Origin: Gavia stellata
Lineage: Eukaryota > Chordata > Aves > Gaviiformes > Gaviidae
DNA length: 64,000 bases
Reading direction: 5' to 3'
NCBI RefSeq assembly: GCF_030936135.1
Contig: NC_082595.1
Location: forward strand, 106,743,334-106,807,333
Shown piece by piece: positions 36,246-49,057 of this stretch. Under the pieces are notes generated by a model that ran no database searches, was not told the origin of the DNA, and worked only from the letters and a program-made list of their open reading frames with translations. Position 1 is the first letter of the stretch, and each line of letters begins with the position of its first letter. Position numbers and translations under genes: made by a program.

Positions 36246-38689
36246 TTTTTATATTCTAAAAAAGTAACAGAAACAATCAAGGGTATGCTAATGCTGATAG
36301 AGTCAACATGAATGTTACTTGCTTTATCCACTCTAATCTCCAGACTTAGCCATTTGCAAGAAATCATAATCCATATCTGGCCAAAGAATTTGGGATTATC
36401 CCAGTGAGCAGAAATGTAAAGAAGAGTTTGCTTCTTGAGAATCTACAGATTGTGAGACATTACTTAACTCATTTCTTCTGAAAAGAGAAAACTTTGTCAC
36501 CAAAGCTCCTGCAAAGGCTGCGGGAGTGAGTCAGTGTATGTATTTTGATGATCAGAAATCAGCATAACACAGGGGGCCAAAGTCTTTTGGTTACAGTGCT
36601 TTATTTGTGTTGAAATTCACCGTGGGTGCTTCAGTACATCTGAGAGGCCACTTTTGATTACAGATTAAATCTGTAGATAAGAAGCAGGTGCAGACTGAAG
36701 ATAATGAGCAGCTCAGGATTTGGATGAGATGGGCTAAACCTGTGCTCTGAGATATCAGTAACAAAACTCCCACTCAGTTCTGTGGGAGCAGGACTACAGC
36801 AAATCTTGCAAGTAGCAGCTGTTTCATCACCTCCTTTGGTATCCTTTCCAGAATTTCAGCTTCCTCCAGATTTTGGCACTGTGCAACTACTTGGGTTGTG
36901 GGAAGATGCTCACAGCATTTAGGAAGCACAGGGTGCCTACTCAGGCTGCATGGCCTGAATAGCACTGGGGCCTAAGTGGGCCAATGGTGCAACTCCAAGA
37001 AGGATGACCTCTCAGTTGCTCTTACTCTCTGATTTTTGCAGCGCCACTTTTCCATGTCTAAATATTATTTTGTGACATTTCCTAATAGAAATCTTTAATG
37101 CTTACAACAGGTGACATGAGAAACCCTGCAATTGTTTCCATTCTCATTATTATCTAATTTCAAGGACATTTTTACTGCTAACAGTGGAATTTTGTTTTTT
37201 TTTTCCCCTTCATCGTAGCAATAATGTCTGGATGCATATAAAAGCATTGCCAAAGTACTGACTTAAGCGTTCCTGATTTTTCCTGATCGTGGATTAGCTT
37301 GCTTTCATAACTGTAGAGATTCCCATTTTACTACAAGGAAAGCATACCCTAGGGCAACTTCATCACAATGGAAATATTCTTCCCAATATGAAAATATGAA
37401 AAAGAATAAAACTTGAGACTAGCTACTGTGAACAAAACACAGTTAAGAGGTATGGGGTTAAGAAGACACAAGGAAATTGTATAACATAAAATGTGGGACA
37501 GAAAAAGCACAGTGGATGCTCTTCCTACTCAGAATATGAAAATACGACATTGTGCAAAGGGAACGCATGTAAATGGAGACAAAGGAAGATATCCTACCAG
37601 GTTGAATTCCCAAAACAACAAGCATATCATTTGATTTAAAACCTCATTAGTTTATATTGTGACATCTTGAGCTTGCTTTCTCTTCTGCGTAGTGCCTAAA
37701 GCAGGAAGATCATGGTCAAGGATTCATATTCGGCACAAGGATAAAACAACCAGAAATAATAATTACTACTATCAGTTACCTATTATATATTAAAAAATCA
37801 AAGTAGAACCAAAGAAGAAAGCCTGGAACATGCCTAAACCAGATATGCATCAAGGCATAAGTCAGTCCTTAGTTAATGGGACCAGGAAGAAACTCTTCTC
37901 TTGTGAGTACAGCAATCTACAATGCATTCCTCTTAGGTATTTGCAGAGATGAGGTGGAATACACTATTGATCTCATTCATTACAACAGTTTTTTACGCTG
38001 TTATTGGAAAGTGCTGCCATAAATGGCATACGTATTTTTATATGTATAACTAATGGAGAGTTATTCCTTCCATGGATTTTTTACAGGGTATTTAATAATT
38101 ACATAGGAGTCTTCTAGTTCTCCATTATATTCTATAGATTTTCAAAGCCATCTTTACAGAAACCTATTTACATTTCTTTATTACCCTATTGATTAAATCC
38201 CTCTGTATTACATTCCAAAGCGAAGAGACCACAGAAAATCAGCATTAGCCTCTGACGGTTAGCAGTCTCAGACATACAGCTGGAAGAGAGAAAATAGCCC
38301 TTCCTCTAATAAAGCATGCCTTGGGGGCATCTGAATGTTTTCTCTTCTTTTTAAAATCATGACCACAATCAGCCTTTTGCCACTGTAACCCCAACGTTCC
38401 TTAAAGAGTCCTACAAATGCACCTTCTGGCCTCGTCTGTAATGGGGAGATAGATACACCTTATTCACCTGTTAGTCTAAAGAAGAGATGAACAACAACTG
38501 CATCCATTCCAGATGGAGCTCACTTCAAGGGCCAGGTTGCTTATCAGTGGTCAGAAGTGGGAACGACGTTGGGAGCTCCATCCCCCAGAAGCATTTAGGC
38601 CCCCTACAAAATCATCATGGGGGGCATTAGGAGGTTTGTCACTAAAACCATGGCAAGGTGTGCTGGCACTGTGTGGGCATCCATCCTAC

Positions 38690-39300
38690 CTCTTCTCTCT
38701 GCATCCCACCCCTCGCCACTCCACCTCACCCCACATCTCCCTACCCCACCTCACCCCATCCCATCCCACCTCACATCTCTCTACCTCATCCCACCTGACT
38801 TCACCCCATCCCACTCCTCCTCACCCCCATCCCACCCATCTCCCTAACCCATCCCACTTTACCTCACCTCTCTTCACCCTACCCCATCCCACCCATCTCC
38901 CTAACCCATCCCACTTTACCTCACCTCTCTTCACCCTACCCCATCCCACCCATCTCCCTACCCCATCCCACTTTACCTCACCTCTCTTCACCCTACCCCA
39001 TCCCACCCATCTCCCTACCCCATCCCACTTTACCTCACCTCTCTTCACCCTACCCCATCCCACCCATCTCCCTACCCCATCCCAACCATCTCCCTAACCC
39101 ATCCCACTTTACCTCACCTCTCTTCACCCTACCCCATCCCACCCATCTCCCTAACCCATCCCACTTTACCTCACCTCTCTTCACCCTACCCCATCCCACC
39201 CATCTCCCTACCCCATCCCACCCATCTCCCTAACCCATCCCACTTTACCTCACCTCTCTTCACCCTACCCCATCCCACCCCACCCCAGCTCACCCCATCC
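38690..39300. repeat. C-rich 57-bp minisatellite upstream of the RCAN2 CpG island
   Basis: From 38829 to about 39290 a 57-bp unit (CCCACCCATCTCCCTAACCC... CACTTTACCTCACCTCTCTT...) recurs. CCCACCCATCTCCCTA-type starts lie at 38831, 38888, 38945, 39002, 39059, 39081 (variant), 39138, 39195 and 39217, with a last partial unit at 39274. The 22-base steps come from duplication of a sub-unit. The upstream part (38690-38828) is a degenerate version built on CCCAT and CACCT. Long reading frames here are repeat artefacts. Confidence 0.93.
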
Positions 39301-39379
39301 CTCCTCACCTCAGGGCAGGGGGGCTGACAACCCTGAGGGAGGGAAGCTTCGCCACGCACTAGTAACGAGGACACAAACC

Positions 39380-40450
39380 GCTGCCTGGTTCCTACGGCTC
39401 CCTGGGTGCCGGGGGCGATGTGAGACCCTCCCCCGGCTCACCTGTTCCCACACGGAGCGGGGAACAACGCCGCCGCCCCTCGCCCCCTCCCCGCCCGCCG
39501 CCGCCGCCGCCGCCCACGCTGGTAACCGAGACCCGGCGCGAAGCGGTGGGAGGGGAGGGGCGCGGCCAGGGATGGAGGAGGCGGGGCCACTTTGCTTCTC
39601 GCATTCTTATTGGTGGCTCCCGCCTGCTCGTTTGGGTGGAGGGGTTTGCTGGTTGGGTTGGGCCTCCCCTCGCCCCTCCCTCAGCGGCGCGGGCAGGCGA
39701 GAGGTGCGGGGCGCTCGCTGAGGAGCCGGCGGCGCGGTCCTCGGGGCTCGGCGGCGGCGACAGGGGAGGAGGGTGGGGAGGCGAAGGACGAGCGAACCGC
39801 AGCAGGTAAGGGCAGGGCCGCTGCTGCGAGGGGCTTCTTCCCCGGCGGGGCCGCCCGGTTGCAGCCCTGCCCTGGCGCCGTGCGCCCGCCGTGGCGGGGT
39901 TATGTAACGGCCCCTGCGGCGCCCGCGGTCCTGCCCCCTCCCCAGGCCCCGCTCTTACTTCGGGGCTCCTTTCGCCGGTGGCTCTTCGGGCGTGGGGAGG
40001 CTGCGGGGCGAGCCCGGGGCTTCCCCACGGGCGCGCACCCTCCGGCGGGGGTCGGTGCCCGCCGTGCAGCCCCGCGGGGGCGGCTGGAAATGGCCGGTGG
40101 GCCGAGGGGGAGGCGTGCGGTGAGGGAGAGCGTCGTGGCGGCTCGTCCTGCGGGGCAGGTGGCTCGTCCGCTGGGGGCGGAGGGGAGCTTGGCGAGATGA
40201 GGGAGCGTCCCCGCGTGCGGGGCAGGCGGGGGGTGGGAGGGGGGGTTTGCAGCCGTGCGGGAAGCGGTGGGTGTGGGCGCAAAGCAGGTGGGCGTTTGCA
40301 GTGGTGCAGACCTGTCCCAGCTGCTCGTACAGCTTCGGGCTGGCGTGCAGGAGTGCAGCGAAGCCCGTATACCTGAGGGAGACTCTTCTTGGGCCGCTTT
40401 AAAGTTAGCGGCAGCATCCCACACCGATGCTACTTGATGCTTATATAGCA
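39380..40450 (+). promoter_or_regulatory. RCAN2: CpG-island promoter of RCAN2
   Basis: About 1 kb very rich in G, C and CpG, with a (CCG)n tract at 39495-39513, a GC box at 39576-39590 and an inverted CCAAT box (ATTGG) at 39609-39613. No TATA box was seen, as is usual for CpG-island promoters with dispersed starts. The GC box and CCAAT box suggest transcription starts around 39640-39720 on the + strand. The long open frames on both strands (up to 341 codons) are due to GC-rich, stop-poor composition. A minus-strand transcript from the same island cannot be excluded. Confidence 0.75.
39660..39805 (+). other. RCAN2: Probable non-coding first exon of RCAN2
   Basis: Within the CpG island, GCAGCAG/GTAAGGG at 39805/39806 is a consensus donor. 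Joined to the acceptor at 48830/48831, it gives a leader that ends GCAGCAGGG before ATG, with G at -3. The left boundary is a guess. The intron would be 9025 bp. Confidence 0.5.
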
Positions 40451-42317
40451 GGTAGGTCTCCAAAGTTGTTGGTTTGTTTTCTTCCCACCTCTCCCAGATT
40501 CTTTTTTGTCTCTCTAAAATATTTTGGTCCCTTTACTGCTTGAGTTTGGAGTTTAATCTAGTTTCCTAAAAGGAAAATGTATGATAGGTTTAGGCAGCTG
40601 AAAGAAATCCTACAAATGAGAATTATAGTTTAATCGCGGGTTACGCTTTACATGAGCTTCTGTGTTAGGCTTTCAAGCTCTGCACTTACAAATTGGTTTG
40701 CTCTTTGTTGTTTACCTATTTGGAATGGTTGCTCTGTAGAAAAGGAAAACTCTTTTTGTATGAATACATAATTACTGTAAAGAAATTCAGCTGCATTTAT
40801 TCTTGCAGTAAAACTAAATGATATGGTTACACATCATTCCTGAACAGATGGAAGTCTGAATATGGTCAAGAGTATAAAACAATCAGGAAAAACTACAAAT
40901 GCATCACAGTAAACAAGGACAGAAGATTTTCTGTAGATGATCAACTTTGTTAACTAGTAACTGGTACCTTTCTTTTTTAACAGCAGGAACTGACCCCGTT
41001 CTCCTTAAACTTCTGAGGAGTTGTCAGCGATGTGATCTAGTTTGTCCTCTTCCAAATATTGTAGTGTGTATTCCGATTCAGTGGCTTGGTTTGCCATTGT
41101 TTGTATTGGAAAATGTTTGTCACTGCATTGGTGTCCTTAATGCTTTTTAAGTTGTGTGTACCAGCAGAAAATCCTTTACAAGGAAACTTCAAGATTTTAT
41201 TCCAAGTCATCATGATGTCTTGAGTATCTTCTAGGAGTTAAACACTGAACAGCTCCTGTTGCATGTAGTTTGGACATACATGGTTTCTTCCTTTTTTTCC
41301 CTCCCAACAGGGAAAGGGAAAGTAGGTCTTGGTAAGAATTGGGGTATAGTTATGAATTTTATGTTACAAGCTAGAGGGCTATTAAACAAGTATTCCACTG
41401 ACCCCTGTGTTGATAGATCTGGTGAAGAGGTGATAGATCTGGCTGAAGGCCAGTGACAGTGTAATACTGTGTGCCCCTTAAAACTGGCTCGCTTTAAATA
41501 GAGTAGCATAGAGGCCAAGTGAAGGTAATCGAAAGCTTGTTCTGGTTTCTTTGAGTTTGGGGAGGGTTTTTTGTTCTTGAATACCATGATGTTAGTTACC
41601 GTGGTAACTTCAGTGGTTGATTAATCATAGCCCTGCTTCTTGACCTTAAGAATAGCACATAAAATCTTCACGCCTGGCATTGGTTGCTCAAAGTATCATC
41701 TCCCTATTGCGGAATGGGGCTGGAGCCTTGGCTTAGTAAGGTTGAGCACCAGTGTCTTGCTGGCTTGCTTTCTGCAGGGCTGGAGATACAGATTGCTTTG
41801 CAGGCCAATGCCAACTGAGTTCCTTTACTGGACATAGGATATATCCCTGGCATGGGAGGCACAGCTGAGCCTTCTCAGCAATCTGCAGGTCTTGAACAGC
41901 TTGAGCTGGCCAGCCCTGCTGTAGATGAATAAAAGTGAATAGTCCCTTTGGATGTTAAAAGCTTCCAAAAATAGTTACAAAGTCTCAGCTAAATTTAATA
42001 CAGCTAGAATGTCAATGGAAAGGATTAGAACATTTGGATTTGCACCAGTTAGCATTTAAAAAGAAAAATAAAATCCTCTTCCTCATATCTGCCATTTCTG
42101 TAAGAGGAAATAGTGGAGATTGACACTATTCTTGTGTGGTGGTAACCCAGTTGGAGTTAAAATGTGAGTGGACTTCATTGTACTGGTAATTTTCATTACT
42201 GTAAGAGGAGTAGTCATTGTCCAGGTGGGGGATGCAGGGGTGAAGGTTAAGGGACGGGGTGACTATAGTCTATATTACTTTTGAGATTATCACAGTTCAT
42301 TAATCCTGTCACATGAG

Positions 42318-42546
42318 GTCCCATTCTGCTCTTTCTAATTAAGCAAAATATCTCCATTTAAGTCCATGGGAGCTTTCCATAGTGAAGAGTTAGCACCACA
42401 TAAAATTAACACTGGAGATTGTATTAATTTTGCAGAATGGAATGAAATTTCAGTAGGTTACTACTATCTGAGCTTTCCTGTTATACTCATGCCTTCTGCC
42501 AAAGTATTCTATGTGGGTCCGGTTGACTTCAGCAGGAGTTGCATCC
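42318..42546. repeat. Old palindromic repeat fragment
   Basis: AAGTCCATGGGAGCTTTCC near 42361 and GGTTGACTTCAGCAGGAGTT near 42521 are versions of the recurrent ATTGACTTCAATGGGAG-type motif of an ancient amniote repeat, in a stretch that is otherwise diverged. The family is not named. Confidence 0.4.
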
Positions 42547-45500
42547 TTAGGCTAATGCTACGGAAATTGGTGACTCTGCTTTTGTTAAGTCAGTGACTAT
42601 TGTAAGTAAAAAACTGATTGTTTCAGTAAAATCTTACTTAGTGGGTTTGAATTATGGTAAAACTTGCTGGTTTGGGTTTTGTTTTTTTTTTTAGTAGGAG
42701 CAGGGGTGGAATCCTTACACTTTTTCTGGACCCTTCTAGGAAAAAAATCCTGCAACTTTTCTTGCTCTGTTTTTTCCCGAACTCTCTTAATTCCTGTAGA
42801 TTAGTTTCCAGGTTTGCACTCAGGACTTAATAATACTTCTGGTTTATAGTTATTATATTTAAAGCTTCTATTTGTAACACTCTGTTTGCTTTATTCTATT
42901 TTTAGTCATGTTGTTTGTCATGGCAAGCAGTGTTTAATAGAAAAAAGTAAAGTTTCCTAGCAATTTCAAGAGATATGTGCCTGTTTCTTGATGTCCCTCA
43001 GGGACTCTTTTTTTTTTTTAAAAAAACTCTTAAGACAGGAAAATGGTCACCAAGGAAATAACCTTATTGCTTCCATAAAAACAGTGAATAAATCTATACA
43101 TGCTTGGTGGCATTGGTCCGGTCAAACGCTTCATATGATCAAGTTGACTTCATTGAGCAAAATTTCAGCTGAAGTTCTTTGCTCTGTACTGATCTAACAT
43201 CCTAACAAGTTGTATGTATTTGCCCTTTCAGTTTTACACTAAAAAGCAATACTTTTTGATAACAAATTTTCAAATAGAAACTTCAGTAAGCTATTGCTAT
43301 TTGCCCATGAATACAATTTTCTGCTGGTGTCTGTTAGTTTTAATTAGAGGTGTACCATGTCTAAAAATAGTGAGGTAACAAAATGAATACTTAGCTCCCA
43401 CCTGGAATCTCTACAGAGCTTTTGGATACAGTATCTACAGGGTTGAACGCTGACATGACCTAACCTGTTCCAGTGGGAAGGGTGTTTGCTTCATGCTTTG
43501 AACTGTCACAAATTACAAGCTCTTGCACCCCTTGACCACAGGAGGACAAATTTGAAATAACTTTTGTCAGTGTAAAGTGATGCACATTGTGCATGTGAAC
43601 TGCACAAAAGAAGTGACAAAGAGATTCTGCACAGGGTCTGGAGGGGTAGTGGCTGCTGTGGTTTTCCAAGGGTTAATAGTACTGCACTCGTGGGGTACTC
43701 TGTCCTGTGTCATGTATTTTCTGACTTGAAAGTTTAGGGTCAAAGCCCTACACCAAATTCAGAAATAACATAGGAACACAGATTACATATGGGTGAACTT
43801 TATTTAAAGGGGATAAACAGATGTGGCAAGGAATCAGCATTAACTGGAGGTTACATGAGCTCGGGCTTGTTTGTCTCAATATCTCAGTCTTCTAAAGGGA
43901 ACAATCTTGCTATGGAGTTTACTACTGTGGTTCCAGTTAAGATCTTGGTGAATTAATTTAGCATCAATATTGGTGCTGGATGATGCCTTAGCGTTACTGT
44001 ACTATTTTTATGGCATTGCCACTTCTTTTGAAATTCTGTATGACAACTTCTGGTATCTTAAGTATTTGAAAAATTTCCTGATTTGGGGAGGGAGAAGCAA
44101 AGGCACAACTCAATTTGAACTCTTTACCTTTCAAAAGTAAGATGAGTACAATTTACCCTTATGTGGATATCTTTCTATGTTTTTTTGATAATATAAAAGG
44201 GACCATAAGAGGGAGGAAGTTAACTTATTTTGTCAGAAGCTGTGGAAAGGAGCTTTAATATAAATGGAAATATGATCCAGTATTATAGTTACATAAAAGA
44301 TGACTTTTAATTGTGTTTAATTTATATGGCAATCCAGTTCATGGATTATACATGATTTATAATTAAGGGATTTGAAATGTAAATTCTTTTGTTCTAAATT
44401 AGTAGAAGAATTGGAAAGAGAACAGTTTTTTTGGCAGAGGACTGACTGAAATGACTAAGTAAATTCAAAGAAGCCACAAAACATCACTGCCACACCTGAG
44501 CTTTAAGGTGTTTGATGGACATAATAAAACAAATCAATGACATATTCTTTGTATATGTCTAACAACATAAATAATGCAGAAAAAAGTAAGAATTCCAGCT
44601 CGTGACTGGCTGAAAATAACGTCTGATATGGTGGCTTATTATGAAGTTCATGCAGAGCTATGAAAAGTCAGGCTATGATTTCATGAATGCTTTAAGTAGA
44701 TGAGTTGCTAAAGAGGACTATCCTAACCTTTGCTGTCATCTGTCCATTCCCAAAAAGCTTTGCCCGTTTTCTTCTGGTTGCTACAAACGTTTATGCAGCC
44801 ATGACATGGATCGGGTCAGTTATCTACCTAATGGAGTTAAACTGAAACTTTTTTCCTTAGGCCTGGTCTCTTCCTTTAACTGAGTCAGTTTGTGTGGTTG
44901 TGCCACGAGTCGGAGCAGGAGGTGCTTTCTCTGCTACAAAAGGTAATGTGGGGCATGTCTCTGTAAGAAGTGACTGGCATTGGAAGTGAGAGGCCCAAGG
45001 TGCTTGACAGATTATGTTGCATCTTTTGGCAGAAGCGCTAGTTTGTCCGGTCAGAGTCTGAACTTACAGCCCAAGGGCTTGAAGTATGCTAACAAATGTT
45101 TGTTTGTCCCCTCTGAATGTCAATGAGATCAGGCTCATAGATAGTTTATTTCGCTTTGGGAGCATGTATGTCTTCTATTAGTGAGATTTCTATTTTGGTT
45201 GTGGTCCTGTGCTTAATATTGTACAGTACATGGCTCTTGTTTCATAAATTTTACTTTGCTATACAGTAGTTATTCCATATAGATGTTCTTAACTGTGCAG
45301 GTCCCATCTTAAACTGGGCAGAGGATTTGATAATCAGGGTATTGTAAGTTGACTTGGTAGCGGACGGAAGACTGATCAGAATTCTGGGTATATCTTAAGT
45401 GTAGAAGAGGCGTGTGTGTATATATACATACCCGCCTACAAGTCTTGAAAAAGAAATAGTCAAAAGGCATGCAAGACAGCGATTTTCCTAAGAAGACCTG

Positions 45501-47264
45501 GCCAATAGCCAAGTCCTACTGAGCAAAGAATTGACTGAAAAAAGGAGCAAGCTTTCCTGTTAAAGAGCTCTAGCAGAGCAAAACTACTGCCACATAATGT
45601 AAGAGTATTTATTAATTTCTAATCTCAGATGGAACTCTGAAGCCTATATATTGTAGCATCGCCTGCTATAGTGTATGCTCACTTCCTTATTGCCAACTAA
45701 GATGGTTGAAAACCTGAACTTCATGGTTGTAACTTAAAATCCTGTTCTGTTGCTTGTCATAGTGGTTTTGCTTAATTCTTAACTTAAAAGCTTCCTTTCC
45801 TATCTAGTACCTTATAATATGGATCTCCCAGGAGCAAAAAATAAATAATATTTTAGTGAAGAAACCGTTAGACTTTTCTGACTTCTGTTGATAATATTGA
45901 GATTCTTTACTTCTCTGCACACCCTAATAGCTTTGCTATGCATTGGGGAACAGGATGTATGGAATTTGTTAGCTGCCATGAAGTTATCTTTAACATTACT
46001 ATCATACTTCACAGTGAAAGTGAAGCTTATTTATTAGATGGCTTAAGAAATCAACTAATATAATTAGAGATGCGTGTGGAAAACAAATCAGTGTACTATA
46101 TTGCCTCTCTTGCTCTGCTTTGGCTCTAAGTTCCATTCAGCCAGCAGATTCCTGTTTCGTTATATCCTAAGACATTCTTGTAGATCTTTAGACAGAACTA
46201 GAGTTTATCTCCCCTCTTCTCACTAGAGTGCTTACTGAGTGTTAGTTGGTAATCCAAATTCCTACAACTTTTGAGTATCATCTTGTGTCATCTTTATCCT
46301 CTTGAGTCTGTTGTATAAAGTTGGCTTTGAAACATCCCTTTCTGCTGAGTGGACTCTTCCAGCTTAATGCTTGTGGGGGAAGAAGGGTTTTACCCAGTGT
46401 GACTATAAAATACTGAGTATCTTCACTGACTGCAAGTAGTTTGACTGTTGTGAATGAAATATTTTCATACTGGCAAAAGTCTGCTCTGCCATGTAAGTTA
46501 TATTTTGTAACATACCAGGCTTAAGGTTTATTTTCTTAAACCTAAAAGCAATTAATCTCATCTTAACACAGTCTAGACATGACAGCAAACACATTTAGAG
46601 ATTATTGCATTTGGAGTAGATGATATATTAATATTTTCTGCTAGAGTGGTGATACATTCGGAGTTTAAGTTTCTTCCCCAGTAGTGGCTGCTGTGAGGAT
46701 TTCTTTATAGTACTTATCTGGGTATGATTACACTGAAATGTATGGTAATACTAGGCTTGAGTGAGCTGGTTAAAATACCAGAGGCAATATTGCTGTGATA
46801 CTAAGTTCCTACTACACTAATGTACACTGCTGAAGTTGTAGCCACCTCTTCTGTCATTTGTTCAGGCTTTTTTTTTCAGTTAGAATTAAATTCCTAAAAT
46901 GAAATTAGTTGCGCTGATGTCAGGCTGAGTTGGTGAAAATACTAGTGTGTATTTGATAGTCTAAAAACCTGTCGTCAGGTTGACACAGTAAAAAAGAGGT
47001 AATTGCCCTGAGGCTTTCATGTCACACCTGCTTCCTTGCAATGCTGCATCCTTGTTTGCTTTAAACCCCTCCCTCATAAGTTACATGCATAGAATACAGG
47101 ACTAGGGAAACTATTCTGGTTTTAGCTGTGTAACATGTTTTAGTACCTGGAAAAGGAGGACAGCTAAGATCCTGTGACCTACCAGCTCTCCGCAGATCAT
47201 TATTACATGCACTATCAGTGGTATTGCTGTACAATATTTACCTCTGGACAAGGTCTTGAATTAT

Positions 47265-47331
47265 CCTGGTCTGACCTTGTGGTTTAGACTAGATGACCTC
47301 TGCAGGCCCCTTCCAACCTTAGTTGTTCTGA
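47265..47331 (+). repeat. CR1/L3 3'-end fragment
   Basis: CTAGATGACCTCTGCAGGCC followed by CCTTCCAACCTTAGTTGTTC is the conserved 3' end of CR1-type LINEs. Only the last bases of the element are left. Confidence 0.75.
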
Positions 47332-48830
47332 CTAATACAGGCTAATAAATCTGTCTCTATCACGTAATCTGAGAGTGTGGTAAGCGTGGACCCAGTGCTC
47401 CAAACTGATAGTTTCGAGCATGGCCTTAGTTTGTTTTCTTGAGGACTTCTGTTGTTAGCCCTGAGACTTCAGCAATAACAATTACTGACACTTCTGTAAC
47501 ATAAGGTTATGGAATGATGTGGTCTGTCATCGGTCAAATGTCACTTCAGAGTTGCAGCAGAAATGAGGTTATATGAAAGGCACGGGCATGGCAAATGAGC
47601 TCCATGATTTAGCTTTGCTGTAGTGAGATTAAGTCTAAACAAGCCCACAGGGTTTAATTTTGGACACTAGTCCTAAATAGTGTATTTGAACTAATATTTA
47701 CAACTATTTATAGAGAATAGCAAGTACGCAATAGAGCAAGGGCAAATCTGAAACAGATGAGCACACTGTGTTTATGTAACTCTCTAACTCCTTATGTTAT
47801 GAGGAGAAAAAGCAGCCAGTGATTGCATATTGCTATTGAAAGAAACAAAAATATAAGAGATTTAATTATTCCTCTGCACAGCTTACAGTCAGCTTACTGG
47901 AGCTCTATAGAGGTTATAGGTTGATGTCTAATACACCTGTACTAAGGACTCTCTACACTAGCCAGGATAAATACCTGAATTTATACTACTGACACACTGA
48001 TAATTAATCGGACCTTTACTTCCACCCCTTGGCTGGTATGAAGTTTACTCTTGTATCAACAGTAAGGATACTGTTTGTATGGGCTTGTTACTTCTGTGTC
48101 CTTCAGTGTGTCTTAAATTTATCTGTCTACTCCGATGGATGTTCCTAAAAGGCGGTGAGGATCATCTTTTGAGTCTGCTCTTCCCTTCATTTTTTTGTTT
48201 GCTTCCTAACATGATTAAGATGCAAACAAAGAAATTGCTAATGGGCATGGAGAAACAGGGTATGTTCTGTCCTTAAACTGTAGGAAAAATTGGCTTTATT
48301 CTTTGTAATAGTGATGTGTCTTTGTACTGTTTTTCGATGATTTTGTGTTTGTGCTGCTTTCCAACAGGGTCTTTTTTCTTCTTTCATCTTTGAGTTGATG
48401 CCTGGTATAATTTTCAAAGTTATTTTCATTTTCTTACCCAGTGTATTCTACTTTCTCTTTAAACCGACTGCAAGCTCGGAAGCGCCAGCCAGCTGCCTTC
48501 CCAGCAACAAATGACTCTCTTAAACCCATATACAACACAGTATTTTCTTTTAGGGCAAGGGGCACCTAAGTAATGCCGTGCTTCCGGTTGTGTCCAGCAG
48601 CTTGTGCTGATATGGTCTTTTCTGTGCTAATATAGGGACTTTGCTTTAGTTTAATTTTTGAGCCTTGGTGTAACTAGTCTTAGTGCCCTGGTTCAGAGGT
48701 CAATTGTTGCCTTAAAATAGTGTGAAATATACTTTCTACAGACTAAGCCCCCAAACTAAGAATTTCTGGGTTGTGTATATGTATTTTTAAAAATGTAGTG
48801 TAACTGTGTCTCTCTTCTCCATGCTGCCAG

Positions 48831-49057
48831 GGATGAGGGGAGACTCATACTTCTTTGGAATGCGAGGCCTCGGTCACTATGGCTGCGTCCTGGAGGATGG
48901 AGGACAGTTCTTACTCTACTCTATAAATGGAGACAATGATTTAAAGAGATGTTTTTCAGAGGAAGATTTTCATGAAATAATCGACTTCAACGATCTCCCG
49001 AATTCTCTCTTTGCTTGTAATGTTCACCAGTCTGTGTTTGAAGATGAGGACAGTAAG
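48831..49057 (+). CDS. RCAN2: RCAN2 first coding exon (long N-terminal form), 5' part of gene
   Basis: Regulator of calcineurin family. The full protein binds and modulates the phosphatase calcineurin in the cytosol. The acceptor is CTCCATGCTGCCAG/GG, with ATG at 48833 two bases later; the donor is AGTAAG/GTACAG. It encodes 75 residues in phase 0: MRGDSYFFGMRGLGHYGCVL, then LLYSINGDNDLKRCFSEEDF, then DFNDLPNSLFACNVHQSVFE and DEDSK. The DLP-S--AC--- end matches the alternative N-terminal exon of RCAN proteins (RCAN1 has DLQDLPSATIAC), and the phase fits joining to the EKFEGLF-type RRM exon, which is not in the window. The calcineurin-binding motifs lie in later exons. Upstream in-frame sequence to 48806 is intron. 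Synteny with CYP39A1 supports the call. An alternative short first exon was not found in the window. Confidence 0.88.

Larger units (their letters stand above)
27010..38690. other. Intergenic region between CYP39A1 and RCAN2
   Basis: No gene was recognised. The stretch holds scattered old repeats, listed separately (28465-28605, 29195-29345, 33341-33436, 35335-36245), a possible pseudogene remnant (29897-30294), a T-run at 34457-34472 and an A-run at about 35213-35229. Remaining sequence is A/T-rich and unique in appearance. Confidence 0.6.
40451..48830 (+). other. RCAN2 intron 1
   Basis: No exon, RNA gene or young transposon was recognised. There is a palindromic old repeat at 42318-42546 and a short CR1-type 3' end at 47265-47331 (both listed). 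The rest is A/T-rich and unique-looking, with short homopolymer runs (for example T at 42682-42692 and T/A at 43009-43026). Confidence 0.5.

Noticed and set aside
38513-39097. 194-codon frame rich in His, Pro, Ser and Thr
   Set aside because: Most of it is translation of the 57-bp minisatellite, and the opposite strand is equally open.
39392-40463. Long open frames on both strands in the CpG island (up to 341 codons, proline/arginine-rich)
   Set aside because: All frames are stop-poor because of extreme G+C. There is no domain or splice-consistent coding, and the region fits a promoter and leader exon.
48806-48832. Upstream in-frame start for the RCAN2 exon
   Set aside because: It lies in the pyrimidine tract of the acceptor; the transcript begins at 48831 after splicing.
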